A stretch of 64,000 bases of DNA. Source: Liolophura sinensis. Its lineage: Eukaryota > Mollusca > Polyplacophora > Chitonida > Chitonidae. The notes beneath the pieces were generated by a model. That model was not told the DNA's origin. It was given only the letters and a program-made list of their open reading frames with translations, and did not search any database. Positions within the stretch are counted from its first letter, which is position 1. Each line of letters starts with the position of its first letter. The stretch covers positions 12,827,338 through 12,891,337 of the forward strand of contig NC_088302.1 in the NCBI RefSeq assembly GCF_032854445.1, read 5' to 3'. The position numbers and the translations under genes were made by a program. Shown here piece by piece: positions 27,269-37,807 of this stretch.

Positions 27269-28658
27269 TCTCCTGTAGTATATGATCTCACGGCAGTAAA
27301 GGTTTACAGAAATTAAAGCAATGTAGTCTATTCGCAGACACAGTAGTGCAGACTGTGTTGCTGCGTGGAGTTTGCCTTCAGTGCTTGTTGGTGCAACCAT
27401 TGTAAAACAAACTACTCTCCACGCCCATTGTCCATCATCCAAATTGTTTTTTGAATAATTATGACTTGACCCGAGGCAATGAATTCTTGGTATCGAAACT
27501 TAGCTTAACATTTAACATATTAATGTGTAGAGCTCGTGTATTCTGTTTTTTGTTGTTTTTTGTTGTTTTTTTTGTTTGTTTGTTTTTTTTTACGTGCCGC
27601 TAAAGTACTTTTTGTTGCCGAGTATGACTGATTTTACAGACACCTGAATATAAGCGACTCGCTAAAAGAAAAAGACTGTAGCTCTAAGCACTTTGTCCGA
27701 GAAAGGAACATGGAGTCTATAACTGTACAGTACGCCAATACACTGCTATTCTTAAGTGACCATGAAATCAAGCTTTCATTAAACTTTAACATTCTGGTCA
27801 GCTAAGTGCAAAAGTGAATGGTTCAAGAAGACATTGTAATACTATTTTTTTAATCTACCTCAATGTTCATTGTGATACATGCTCACCTTCACCAAATGTC
27901 CACACTTGTAGGACATTCACCTCACAAACTGATCTCAGAGCTATGTGAAATACAAATATCTGGCGAGTATCATTTTAATTCACGGTCCAGCCAGGAATAT
28001 TTTTGTTTGTTGTTACTTTTGTTTTGTTTGTTTTTTTCCATTAAAGCATACGTCTTCATCGACCATAGACTGCGTCTTCGTTGAGAGCCTGTTATGTCCA
28101 ATTTCTTGGGTTAAAATCACGTACATTTGGTGGGATAAATATGGTCAATCCTGAATGAAATATGTTTACAAACAGTACAAAAAACATCTCGCCCAGCTCT
28201 CCGCTGGTTGATACTGTCGTCGTTCCGCGGTCCGCCCAACGAAGTTTACCGAATGTTATGTAACGAGATATCGGCATGGACAGTACCATTCTACTCAGAC
28301 GACAGGGCCGTAACACTAGAGAAGTAACGCTCTCCATTCTGCCCCAGTAGAAAAACGAAGGGCTGTTTCGACTTTAGCTGCAGCAGGCAAAGTGTACATG
28401 TGCACTCTGAGTGAAAACATCTACATATGCTGTGGAAAATATATATACGGACATAACAGCAATTCCCTTCTAAAGCATGAATATGCAACTGTTTGTCTAA
28501 ACAGACGTAGGATAAACACAATGTGCCCTCGAGTGTCGAAATAAGTACTCACATTTTCAATGTTAGTGGCAGGACTAGATTTCTGACAGATCATGGCGTA
28601 AATTCATTTTGTTGTTGCTGTTCTTATCTGCATTGTACAAAAGCTCGTGACCATTCCT

Positions 28659-28905
28659 TATTTTGAATTACTTGATTCGTGTTTTACGTCGTACTCAAGA
28701 ATATTTCACTTTTTTGGTCATTATTGTGGGAGAAAACCACTGGGCAGAACCAGAGCCATTCGCAGGTTGCTGACAGAGTTCCCACGTATCGCCGGAGGGA
28801 AGCGAGCATAAGCTAGACTTCAAGTCACAGCGACCGCATTAGTGAGAGATTCCTAGGTCATTGCGCTGCGATGGGATGCTAACCACCTCATTCATGGAAT
28901 CCCCT
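28659..28905 (-). repeat. Longest SINE copy, with tRNA-like head and 12-bp target duplication
   Basis: Minus sense. On the reverse strand it begins with a tRNA-like part, including a degenerate B-box-like 'tgacttgaagtctagctta', followed by the family core ('gtcgtactcaagaatatttc' on the plus strand). It is flanked by gtgaccattcct at 28647-28658 and 28906-28917. The tRNA-like head supports a tRNA-derived, RNA polymerase III-transcribed origin. Confidence 0.75.
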
Positions 28906-30236
28906 GTGACCATTCCTGACACATCGGCTGTCTTGGCTAATTGAAAACGCATATTTTATTAAAACATCGGAAAAGATCAACGATATGATATGTCCCAGAA
29001 AGAATAATATAACACGCGATTGGCGTAATTGTGTATTTTTTACCATGTAATCACTTGGCTTTACCAGGGAGACACATTTTTAAAAAATCTTATCTGGGAG
29101 GCAAGCTACGAGACCACAAAAAAGGACTCAGACGTTTCACGCCAGTGGATAGAAATACGTTTCTCAGAAAATCAACCCTCTTCGGAAAAGACATTTCCTG
29201 TTTCTTTTTACACAGAAAATTCCATATGTTTAAGGAGTTGCCCTTTGTCATGGAATAGGCACAAATATATGTCCACATCATGGTTCATTTTGAAAACAAA
29301 TACACGATTGTTGTCATGCGTTACAGTCTGTGGCCATGTTAATTTTGAGCCTTTGTGATCAGGCCTTTGCTGCCTTGTTCCTTATAACCAAATATTCCGC
29401 ATAAAGAACAAAATCTAGTTTTCACAGATTCCAAATGAATGGTAAAAATGGATCACACTTTCTTCCAGGAATTACCATTAAAAGAGCTTAAGTACAGAAG
29501 CCATCCAGCTCTTTGCAGGCTTCAATTGGGTCAGTGTCAAAGGAGCTTGCCAAAATCAAACAGTAGACTCAGTTTGGAAAACACCACGTATAAAACATCG
29601 TTGAAGTGACAGAGGCTGTTTAATGAATCATTTCTGCTGGCATGGACTGTAAATACAGTACCATATTTTCTGTTTCCAAAGCACACGGGATCTTATCGGT
29701 AGATAAACTTGCGTATAGATTGTGGCAAGTATCCAGCCTTGATCATTTAGTGTAGCGACAATCGATAACCGGCTTATTCCCGAGCTCACGTTTAGTTTAT
29801 ATGAAATAACGTGAAAAAAATCAATGTTGGTGTGACCATCCTTGTAACCTAAACAAAAGGGAAGCGGAAATCAAGAAGAGATGAAAATGAACTTTTGCAG
29901 TTTCTTAAAAGAATGAACACTTCATATCATTAAAGTTTGCCGTGAAATAGAAAAACATACATGTCTATAATTTGGAAAGTAAACGTGTCTTTATTGTGGT
30001 AATCAAAGGTGACATCGTACTTTGAGCTCTGCCTGCGACATGGAGCGCCTCTTCCACTTCTTTAATCACTGAGACTTTTTCTGCAGTTAGGCTATAGTCC
30101 TTTACATTCTGACTTTGTCTCACATTATATCGTGTATAATGGACAGTCTTACAGCGCAATATTTCAAAGGTTTTAAGTCCAACAAAACCGCACAATGCTT
30201 GAAAACGATGACCTCACTGAATTTTGATTAACGTAA

Positions 30237-32054
30237 TGTAGCGGAATTTAAGGAAGTAGGATTTAAGAAATAAATTTAACGCAGGGAAGTTTCATATTTT
30301 CATTTCTTAATGAATTTTCACGGAAGTTTTGTTAAGATCGTTATCTGAGGCCATACTAATTAATTTACAAAGTCAATATTTTGACAATATTGCGTTTATT
30401 TATTCTCGTAGGAAGTTCTAAACTTACGTTTATCTGTTTCATGGACGAGTGTTGTTGTAGTATCGGCGTTCCTACATATTTGGGATAATTATAAGTATTT
30501 TTCAGCAATGTAATAATGATAATGTAGAACTTACGAAATTCTATGCCATTGCCTTATCTGGAAAGTATTTACCTTCTGTTTTCGTTCTTGTTTCACGCAT
30601 AAGATATGATATGCATTGTTTTCAGTTCAACCTGGAAAGCAGAAGTTTGTGTTGCCGTCATTTTTGTACATTTATGGTCATTAGGGTGTCTGTAGAACGC
30701 GCACTTACAGGCTTTTAGAAAGCGGACCAGGATTTTCCCATCACAGTTTGAAAAGGAATTTATCATTTAATACCCTTGTGTGGAAATTACTTTTTGAGTA
30801 ATATGGATAAAAATATGGACTTTTCAGACACTGACATTTACATTTTGGCTTCAAGACAAAGCCATTATTTTGGAGTTCTTGGTTGCGATCGCGATGACGT
30901 CATCGTGTCATCTGTGTTTACAAACTGTCAAAAATGTCTCTTGTGACCAATCAGAGTCTCCTGATTCGGTTCATGGCTCCTCCCACACCATGTGGAAATG
31001 TATAAATAGGCGGATTTTTCAGCGTCTGCAGATGGCCTTGGGATTTGCCGAGAGTAGTCATCCAATTACTGATAAGCATTCGCAGTAAGTAGCTATTTTA
31101 TTAAGAGTGGGAAAATTCTTATACCGTGAACTGGGAAATAGTCCCAGTATCAAGAAAAGTGATTTGTGATCCAGTTTGAGAATTCAGACAGTTGACACTT
31201 GGTGGGAATTAGTCCCAGGAAGCCGGGAATACTGTGTCAAAAATTTGGCAATCTTCCCAGTCCCAGAATTCTGGAACTCATCAGTCTCACGATACCTGAG
31301 AATCCAACTCCAGGCTCAAACAAATAGAACTTGTCTGAGATATCAAAAGTGGACCACAGAGACTGTATATCAGAGTAAATCAACTGAACTTTGGTACCAT
31401 AACTTGAAGCAGGAGTCTCATGAGACTTTTCCCAGTCCCAAAATTCTGGGACCCTCCAGTCTCACGAAACCTGGGAATCCAGCTCCAGTGCCATGCTGGT
31501 AGAAATTATCTGAGATATCAAAAGTGGACCACAGTGGACTATATACCAGAATAAATCAACTGAACTTTGGCATCATAATTTGAGACAAGAGTCTTGTGAG
31601 ACTTTGTCTCATATGCAACTCATCTGGGACTCTGTCCCATATGACACTTAACTGAGATTCTGTCCCATATGACACTTAACTGTTTGGTACTTGTGTCAAC
31701 TGCTGTTTCCTCCCTCGTCATAATAAATATTCATCATCTGATTCACTGAAAATCTCTTGTTGGAGAACTTTCATTTCGTACAGGAAATTCAAATCTCATG
31801 CGTAAGTCATACTGGATAATAGCCCGAGTTCAGGGAATGTTATGAAATCGGATCCAAATAGTAGCGGCGTCTCCGAGTTCAGGGGAAAGAATCCTGATTG
31901 GTTTGTTCATTTAACAAGGTTCGCTCGGCACGTTAAATATCAAACAGGATTAAAGTGATTGAATGGTGTCGCACTCATAGGTACCTGCATGCTTGAGAAG
32001 ACATAAGAAACAAAAGCCCATAAGACAAATACCAACAACATCTGAAACGCTACA
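30237..32054 (+). mobile_element. Solo LTR of the Ty3/Gypsy element
   Basis: 1.82 kb, starting TGTAGCGGAATTTAAGG and ending ACGCTACA (TG...CA ends with short inverted repeats). It is near-identical over its length to the LTRs at 43051 and 51236. It is flanked by 'gtaa' on the left and 'gtat' on the right, a decayed 4-bp target duplication, and by the same outer sequence ('ttgattaacgta' and 'gtattcccaaataacc') as the full element. It holds no internal coding region, so it most likely arose by LTR-LTR recombination. Confidence 0.9.
30890..31010 (+). promoter_or_regulatory. LTR promoter region (CRE, CCAAT and TATA boxes)
   Basis: In the solo LTR: TGACGTCA at about 30894, 'gaccaatcag' near 30946, and TATAAATA at 31001-31008 with about 30 bp to a plausible start near 'gcgtctgcag'. 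The 5' LTR of the full element has the same TATA box but TAACGTCA instead of the palindromic CRE. The 3' LTR has a mutated TATA (tataattg). Confidence 0.6.
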
Positions 32055-32458
32055 GTATTCCCAAATAACCTACAATCTACGTCTACTGGCTACTGTAGAA
32101 AGAATCCGTGAAAGCCATTAAACCAAAAAAGAATATGTTAAAGGTATTGATTTAAACCAGATTTTAAAGTTTCTGGTATTAGATTCCCCACCAGAAACCA
32201 GAGTCATGTTAAAAAGTCTCAAAAATTACACAAAGCCGAATAACTACTGCGACGTGTGTTGACATGGACTTGACACGTGAGTTTGTTTGTAGAGTGGGAC
32301 TGAGGTAACACGAAATTTTAGTGATAGATCTCGCTACATCAGGAGTTGTGTGCTTGACATAAAGCGCAAGGTTACATTCTGACATCATTTATCTTTACGT
32401 TTTGTTTCTGTCACGTACACGACACGGTGCTGCATCACTTCTTTCCAAGCAGTAGATA

Positions 32459-33760
32459 TAAGCGTCAAGTCCGACATTCATATACCATTCGTAGTCCGTA
32501 AAGGGCGTTCCAAGTCGATAATCACAAGATCCATTTCCAAAACAAAGTTTAACACTAACTCCCAAAGACAAAGGCATGTAAGAAATTATACAAATAAGAA
32601 ATAAAGCCGGTAATACACAAGAGAGAAGCGGACATCAGTTTTCAATGATGCCGGGCAGACAATGAATACTCCAGGCAACATTCCGTATCAAAGTTCAAAT
32701 TCGTAGTCCGTGAATAAGTTCCATGTCAAATAACTATTAAACAAGTATCTCAGTTGCGCTTTAATTGCAACTGTTCATAAAGGTATCATGCTGATGTAAT
32801 TAGCATGGCTACCTTTACGGCCCCTCGCCCCAGGTTAAACGGTATTAGATACAGTTTGAAAATGACGAGCGTTACAGACCCTAACCGATCAGATTGTGAT
32901 TCAAAAGTAACGGACGATTACGTCTTTTCCGTTAATATGTTAAGACCTCATGCTACAAGAGGCGCCATCTATGATGTTACACATGACATACATGATAGAC
33001 GGTTACACTGGGCAACCAGCGCCATCTATATTGCTAAATAACATGCACGTGATAGATATGTACATAGGGATAACAGCGCCATCTATGTGGTTGATCGCAA
33101 TGCAGATCGCCAGAGATTCTGAACGCTCTGTCCATACCTGCCAACGAGAGTGTTATACTCATTGTAAAATTTGAGAAAATTAGAATGCAGGTGTTTGATG
33201 GAGTATCCTTAAGAAACTAGTTTTTGAGCTAGCAACTTGTGACGCAGACTAAAGTCATCACAATTAATACGCCATATGCAGGACCCTTTGGAATATTGCT
33301 ATCTAAATAAGGATAATTTACAATATCAAAATTGAAATTATCCCTTTTGTCGGCGGCGTGAAAGGAGACCTTGTTCGTCTTTGTACAGATATAGATCCAA
33401 ATAAGATGTACCATCAGGACTATCTGTTGCTTCCTTTAAATCCAATGAAGGCGGATACATTTGCTTCACCGCTTCAGCAATATACGGATTATTTAAGGCC
33501 AGTAGATCATCAATATACCGCTTGGTAAATGAAAAGGATCGAGCTTTAGATATTACTTTAAAGTAATTTCTGCATATAGTCGTATTCATATGAAAACAGG
33601 TATAGGTCTGCCAAAAGAGGCACTCAATTGGTACCCATTGGAATACCTATGCACTGTTGGTAAATACCTATGCACTGTTGGTAAATGGTATCTCCGATTT
33701 TCACATAGATGCTATTAATGAGAAATTCAAGTAATTCAATAAATAAAATTCAATAAAAAA
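32459..33760 (-). mobile_element. RT element, truncated and frame-broken (copy D)
   Basis: Same element as 53504-55015 but shorter and more decayed. The RT piece includes KRYIDDLLALNN (33480-33540 region, minus strand) and SYLDLYLYKDEQGLLSRR, then breaks where copy E continues. The 3' non-coding part contains the 'cagcgccatctatg' repeats. The left boundary and flank match copy E because both lie in one segmental duplication. Confidence 0.8.
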
Positions 33761-34419
33761 ATCCAAAATAATGGCTTTGCTTTGAAGCCAAAATGTAAAT
33801 GTCAGTGTCCGAAAAGTCCATTTTTTTATCCATATTACTCAAAAAGTATAAGCAATTTCCACACAAGGGTATTAAATGATAAATTCTTTTTCAAACTGTG
33901 GTGGGAAAATCCTGGTCCACTTTCTAAAAGCCTGTAAGCGCGGGTTCTATAGACACCCTAATGACCATAAATGTACAAAAATGACGGCAACACAAACTTC
34001 TTCAACTTCTGCTTTCGAGATTGAACTGAGGATAGTGCATGTCATATTTTATGTGTGAAACAAGAACGAAAACAGAAGGTAAATATTTTCCAGATAAGGT
34101 AATGACATAGAATTTCGTAAGTTCTACATTATCATCATTACATTGCTGAAAAATGCTTATAATTATCCCAAATATGTAGGAACGCCGATACAACAACAAC
34201 AACATCACTCGTCCATGAAACAGATAAACGTAAGTTTAAAACTTCCTACGAGAATAAATAAACGCTATATTGTCAAATATTGACTTTGTAAAATAATTAG
34301 TATGGCCTCAGATAACGATCTTAAAAAAACTTCCGTGAAAATTCATTAAGAAATGAATATATGAAACTTCCCTACATTAAATTTATTTCTTAAATCCTAC
34401 TTCCTTAAATCCCGCTACA
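33761..34419 (-). mobile_element. Inverted fragment of the Gypsy LTR
   Basis: Reverse complement of roughly the first 660 bp of the LTR. It ends at 34419 in 'aaatcccgctaca' (the LTR start) and begins at 'tccaaaataatggctttg' inside the LTR. It abuts copy D of the RT element with no recognisable host sequence between them, so a deletion or template switch joined them. Open frames in it are mirror images of LTR sequence. Confidence 0.88.
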
Positions 34420-36113
34420 ATATTTTTGCCTGGGTTTTTGTCTTGTATAGCCGCCTTGTGGGCATTGTTGAACGCTGTGAGATTAAGCTGAATTCCGTGT
34501 ATTTCTTGTCTGTTGACATACTAGACCACAAGCCGTATAATGAACCGTATTGACTGGCTCATAAATCATACTGCTCCAGACTTGTTCTTACTGCCACGTC
34601 TCCGCATCACCATAAAGCACATATATATAAATTATCATTTCAGTGGTCATGCAAAGAAGTACCGAACCGGACCGCCCTTTTTTAGGCAGCTCCATGTCTA
34701 TGAACAATTAGTGCTGGGAACGTGACAGACGGCACTGGCTGATACAACGGGACGGCATTAATCTGTTCTCCTGTGATCGAAAGAAAGGTAACTCTTACAA
34801 CTGGATGCCTTCTCGCATATATTTGTCGGCGTGAAGTCAAATGCAAAACGTACGGAATTGACTCCAAAGTTGGAACGGCGCGATTACAGTGTGTCACCAC
34901 AGCGAGTCTCACGACATACGCATTATGTTACCGTACATAGATATTGTGCTCACGAATATATCATTACAAAACTTCTGCTTTCACGATCTTCAATACCCTC
35001 ATAATATTCCGAAGGATAATAACAGTGTCTGCAGACGAGGCTCGATAAGTAACACACTTACTCTGTAACTGAAGGCAGTTTCGGTGACAAGGCTTTCTTA
35101 GAATTAGAGAGCTCCGTGTATGATATGCGACAACCAGAAAGGAGGGAATTTGCGAGTAATTACAGATAATCGTATGCTGACTAGGTTTTCTAGTATGACC
35201 GGTACCGTTAAGTTAAACATAGTTTTTAATTACCTTGAAATCCAAGAGAGAACATGGAACACAGTTCGTTCACTTTTATCAAACTGTATGAACAGTTTTT
35301 ATAAAATGTGGTCAAATTCACATTTTGAAAAACAGATTAACACACAGATTCTGTAGATACGTATCTAACAATCTGTTTACTAGTTTTATCAAAGTATAAG
35401 AGAGAGCTTGCGTTGATAATTGTGTTCCTGTTGATTGTGTCGGAAACCATTGTGCTAAACCAGAACCTAGCCTCCCCAACACACACACACATCCCATCAA
35501 TGAACAAAAATGCTTCCTGTTGATTCTATCATAAACCACTGTTTTAAACCATGACCCCTCCCCCTTCCATCCCCACACTTACCCCCGTTTCTACTGGTCA
35601 TCACTTTTCCTGTAAGTGGCTTGGATCAGACCATCAATTGTTAAGAAATGTTTCCTCTGGATTTGTCAGAGGTCTACTTTCAAGGACTCGGGGATAAGTC
35701 TCAGGTGCATTTATGTCCGTAATATCATCACCTCTGTCATCTCACAGAATGAATTTATGGGTTTCAATCTTCATATAGACGTTAGACAAATTTTCATTCT
35801 TAGCTTACTTGATAGATACAATCAGTTTAAATCAAACACCCGTTTTAAATGCCCCATTTACAATTATTTAACCAGTATTATATATTTGTTTTCACGTTCA
35901 TATGAAAGAAAGTAATTCATGTCTTCCCGTCATTTAAAAATAATATTATAGGCAGGTAATACAAACTGTCTTTGACTTAATGCAGACTATTTTTGACGGA
36001 AAAGGGTTATTAAAAAATAAAAGACAATGTAATTTAATTAAATATCCATCCTAATGAATATGACAATCCCTACTGAATGTCTTACCGATACGTTCTTAAA
36101 ATTATTATTTCCC

Positions 36114-36840
36114 TCCCAGTTACAGGGTACCGACACCAGACACGGGTCTCCAACCAAACACAGTACACAGTACACAAAACATGAGGCACCACCAAGTGAC
36201 AAAAGCAGTATACTGACTTCAGACAAGACGAAAATATACCGCTCTGTCACAGTCACAGTGTACTGACACCACACAAGACGCCCAGTCCATTCACAGTATG
36301 TCGACAACAGACAAGACGCACCGCCCAGTCACAGTATACTGACACCAAACAAGACACAGCATCCAGGTTGTCACAGTATAAACCTAGTGACAACAGACGA
36401 GACGTGCCACCCAGTCACGGTACACGGACTCCAGGCAAGACACAGCATCCACGTTGTCACAGTAGAAACCTTGTGACAACAGACGAGACGTGCCACCCAG
36501 TCACGGTACACGGACTCCAGGCAAGACGCACCACCAAGTCACTGTATACTGATAAAAGACAAGACATATCTGTACCACCCAGTCACAGTGTACTGACACC
36601 ATATAGTTCGCACACCACAGTCACAGTACAGTGGCACCAGACAAGACGCACCACCCACTCATAGTACAGTAACACCAGACAAGACGTCCCCACCCCGTCA
36701 CACAGCACTGACACCAAACAAGACGCACCCCTCCTCCACAGTATTCTGATGCTACGACACGCACAACCCAATCACAGTGCCCTCACACCGGACGTGACGC
36801 ACAACAAAATCACAGTATACTGATATCAGACAAGACGCTT
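36114..36840. repeat. Minisatellite with units of about 38 bp
   Basis: Roughly 17-19 imperfect units built on 'cacagtatactgacacca' plus 'acaagacgcaccacccagt', with variants such as 'cagtgtactgac' and 'gacgagacgtgccaccc'. A higher-order duplication is visible around 36390-36530, where 'acaacagacgagacgtgcca' and 'cacggtacacggactccagg' occur twice, 85-90 bp apart. Open frames on both strands follow the repeat and are not supported as genes. Confidence 0.9.
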
Positions 36841-36903
36841 CACAGAGCCGTAATATAAGTAAAATATTCTTAAGCTGACGTAAAACACCAACAAATTAAA
36901 CCA
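36841..36903 (+). repeat. SINE remnant
   Basis: 'gccgtaatataagtaaaat' followed by 'attcttaagctgacgtaaaa' and 'caccaacaaatta' matches the 3' end of the SINE family with mutations. Plus sense, strongly 5' truncated, abutting the minisatellite. Confidence 0.55.
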
Positions 36904-37221
36904 ATATATACAGTTTAAGGCATACATGAGTGTACATAAAATATGCTCTGAAATTTGAAAGCACCAATTTTAAGGTGCACTTTCGTATACAAGTTGCGCA
37001 TTTCAAAGCAGACACAGACGTTTTAACTGAAAAAAAAAACAAAACAAAACCTTCTTAATTTTAAAAATCTATTTATGTACTTCCAGATGACAGTACATAA
37101 AAATATCATGAAATCAAAATGCTCCAACTTAAGTCGTGTATTAGCAGACATGTACATAAATAATACTTTCTAATCAACATGCACCAATGTGCCAAAAATA
37201 ACGCTCGGGACTGGATGTGAC

Positions 37222-37308
37222 TCAGTTCGCTTTAATGTTGGAAATAACGTGCTGTAAACAGACAGCCTCATCTGGGAACCCTCCATACAAGATCGCTGTA
37301 ACACTGAC
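37222..37308 (-). CDS. Possible last exon of the secreted-protein gene
   Basis: 87 nt on the minus strand: after an AG at 37309-37310 an open frame reads VSVTAILYGG..DEAVCLQH.. and ends in TGA at 37222. It begins in phase 0, which matches the phase-0 end of the exon at 37808-38107. Doubts: the sequence before the AG is poor in pyrimidines, and the opposite strand is also open here with a good donor (gccagtaagt at 37319), so the exon could instead lie on the plus strand. Confidence 0.3.
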   Translation of the reverse strand, partial: VSVTAILYGGFPDEAVCLQHVISNIKAN

Positions 37309-37807
37309 CTCTCAAATTGCCAGTAAGTATTTAGCCATGAAAATGTGGTTAATTTTAGTTACTTATATTGTTTAATGCCAGAAAAGGAGAAAAGTTCATT
37401 GTCAAAATGTATCAAAATTAAATCAACGCCAGCAAACTTGTATGACTGGCAGCATTCCATCGGAAAGGGTTTAACACTTTTGTTTTTTACTTTTATTGCC
37501 GTATATTTTTACTTGTTTTTGTCGGGGATGAGATGCAATAGTTCATTATCACTTATTAAACACAATGCAAAAACATCTAGAGATTTTACTCTCTTACTTA
37601 GCACTATAAGACGTTATCAAGTTGAAATTCCTGGATATGTGAAAGGTACAAAATGTAAAAATATATCAATTTGTCGGTTAGATGAAGTAAATGATGTCAA
37701 GTAAAAAAAACCCTTTCGTCAGGTCTGCCGATGACTTATCAGCTTTACCAGGCTCCATACAGGACGTTGGTGCCGTGATCACAGCAAACAACGCCCTTGT
37801 ATGTTAC

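Larger units (their letters stand above)
25931..35930. repeat. Tandem array unit D, disrupted by LTR and RT insertions
   Basis: It begins with the same first-block landmarks (25958-26600) and ends with the last-third landmarks (34552-35780: 'gcagctccatg', 'atcaaagtataagagagagc', 'aagaaatgtttcctctggat'). Between 30237 and 34419 the unit is interrupted by a solo LTR, an RT-element copy and an inverted LTR fragment. Its 28906-33755 part is closely similar to 41620-43050 plus 53101-54780 (copy E), a later segmental duplication. Confidence 0.72.

Noticed and set aside
30870-31502. Open frames of 72 and 108 codons in the solo LTR, repeated at 43627-44330 and 52179-52514
   Set aside because: They lie in LTR promoter and tandem-block sequence; presence in each LTR is due to LTR identity, not coding constraint.
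36038-36771. Open frames on both strands over the 38-bp minisatellite
   Set aside because: Repeat-driven; the units vary in length and shift frame.
37195-37320. Possible plus-strand exon ending at ccagtaagt (VTQFALMLEITCC...)
   Set aside because: Good donor, but no acceptor or continuing exon was found; it overlaps the minus-strand candidate. Unresolved rather than excluded.
37345-37704. Plus-strand frame of 119 codons with a hydrophobic stretch
   Set aside because: AT-rich composition, no splice or promoter support, and antisense to the intron of the better-supported minus-strand gene.
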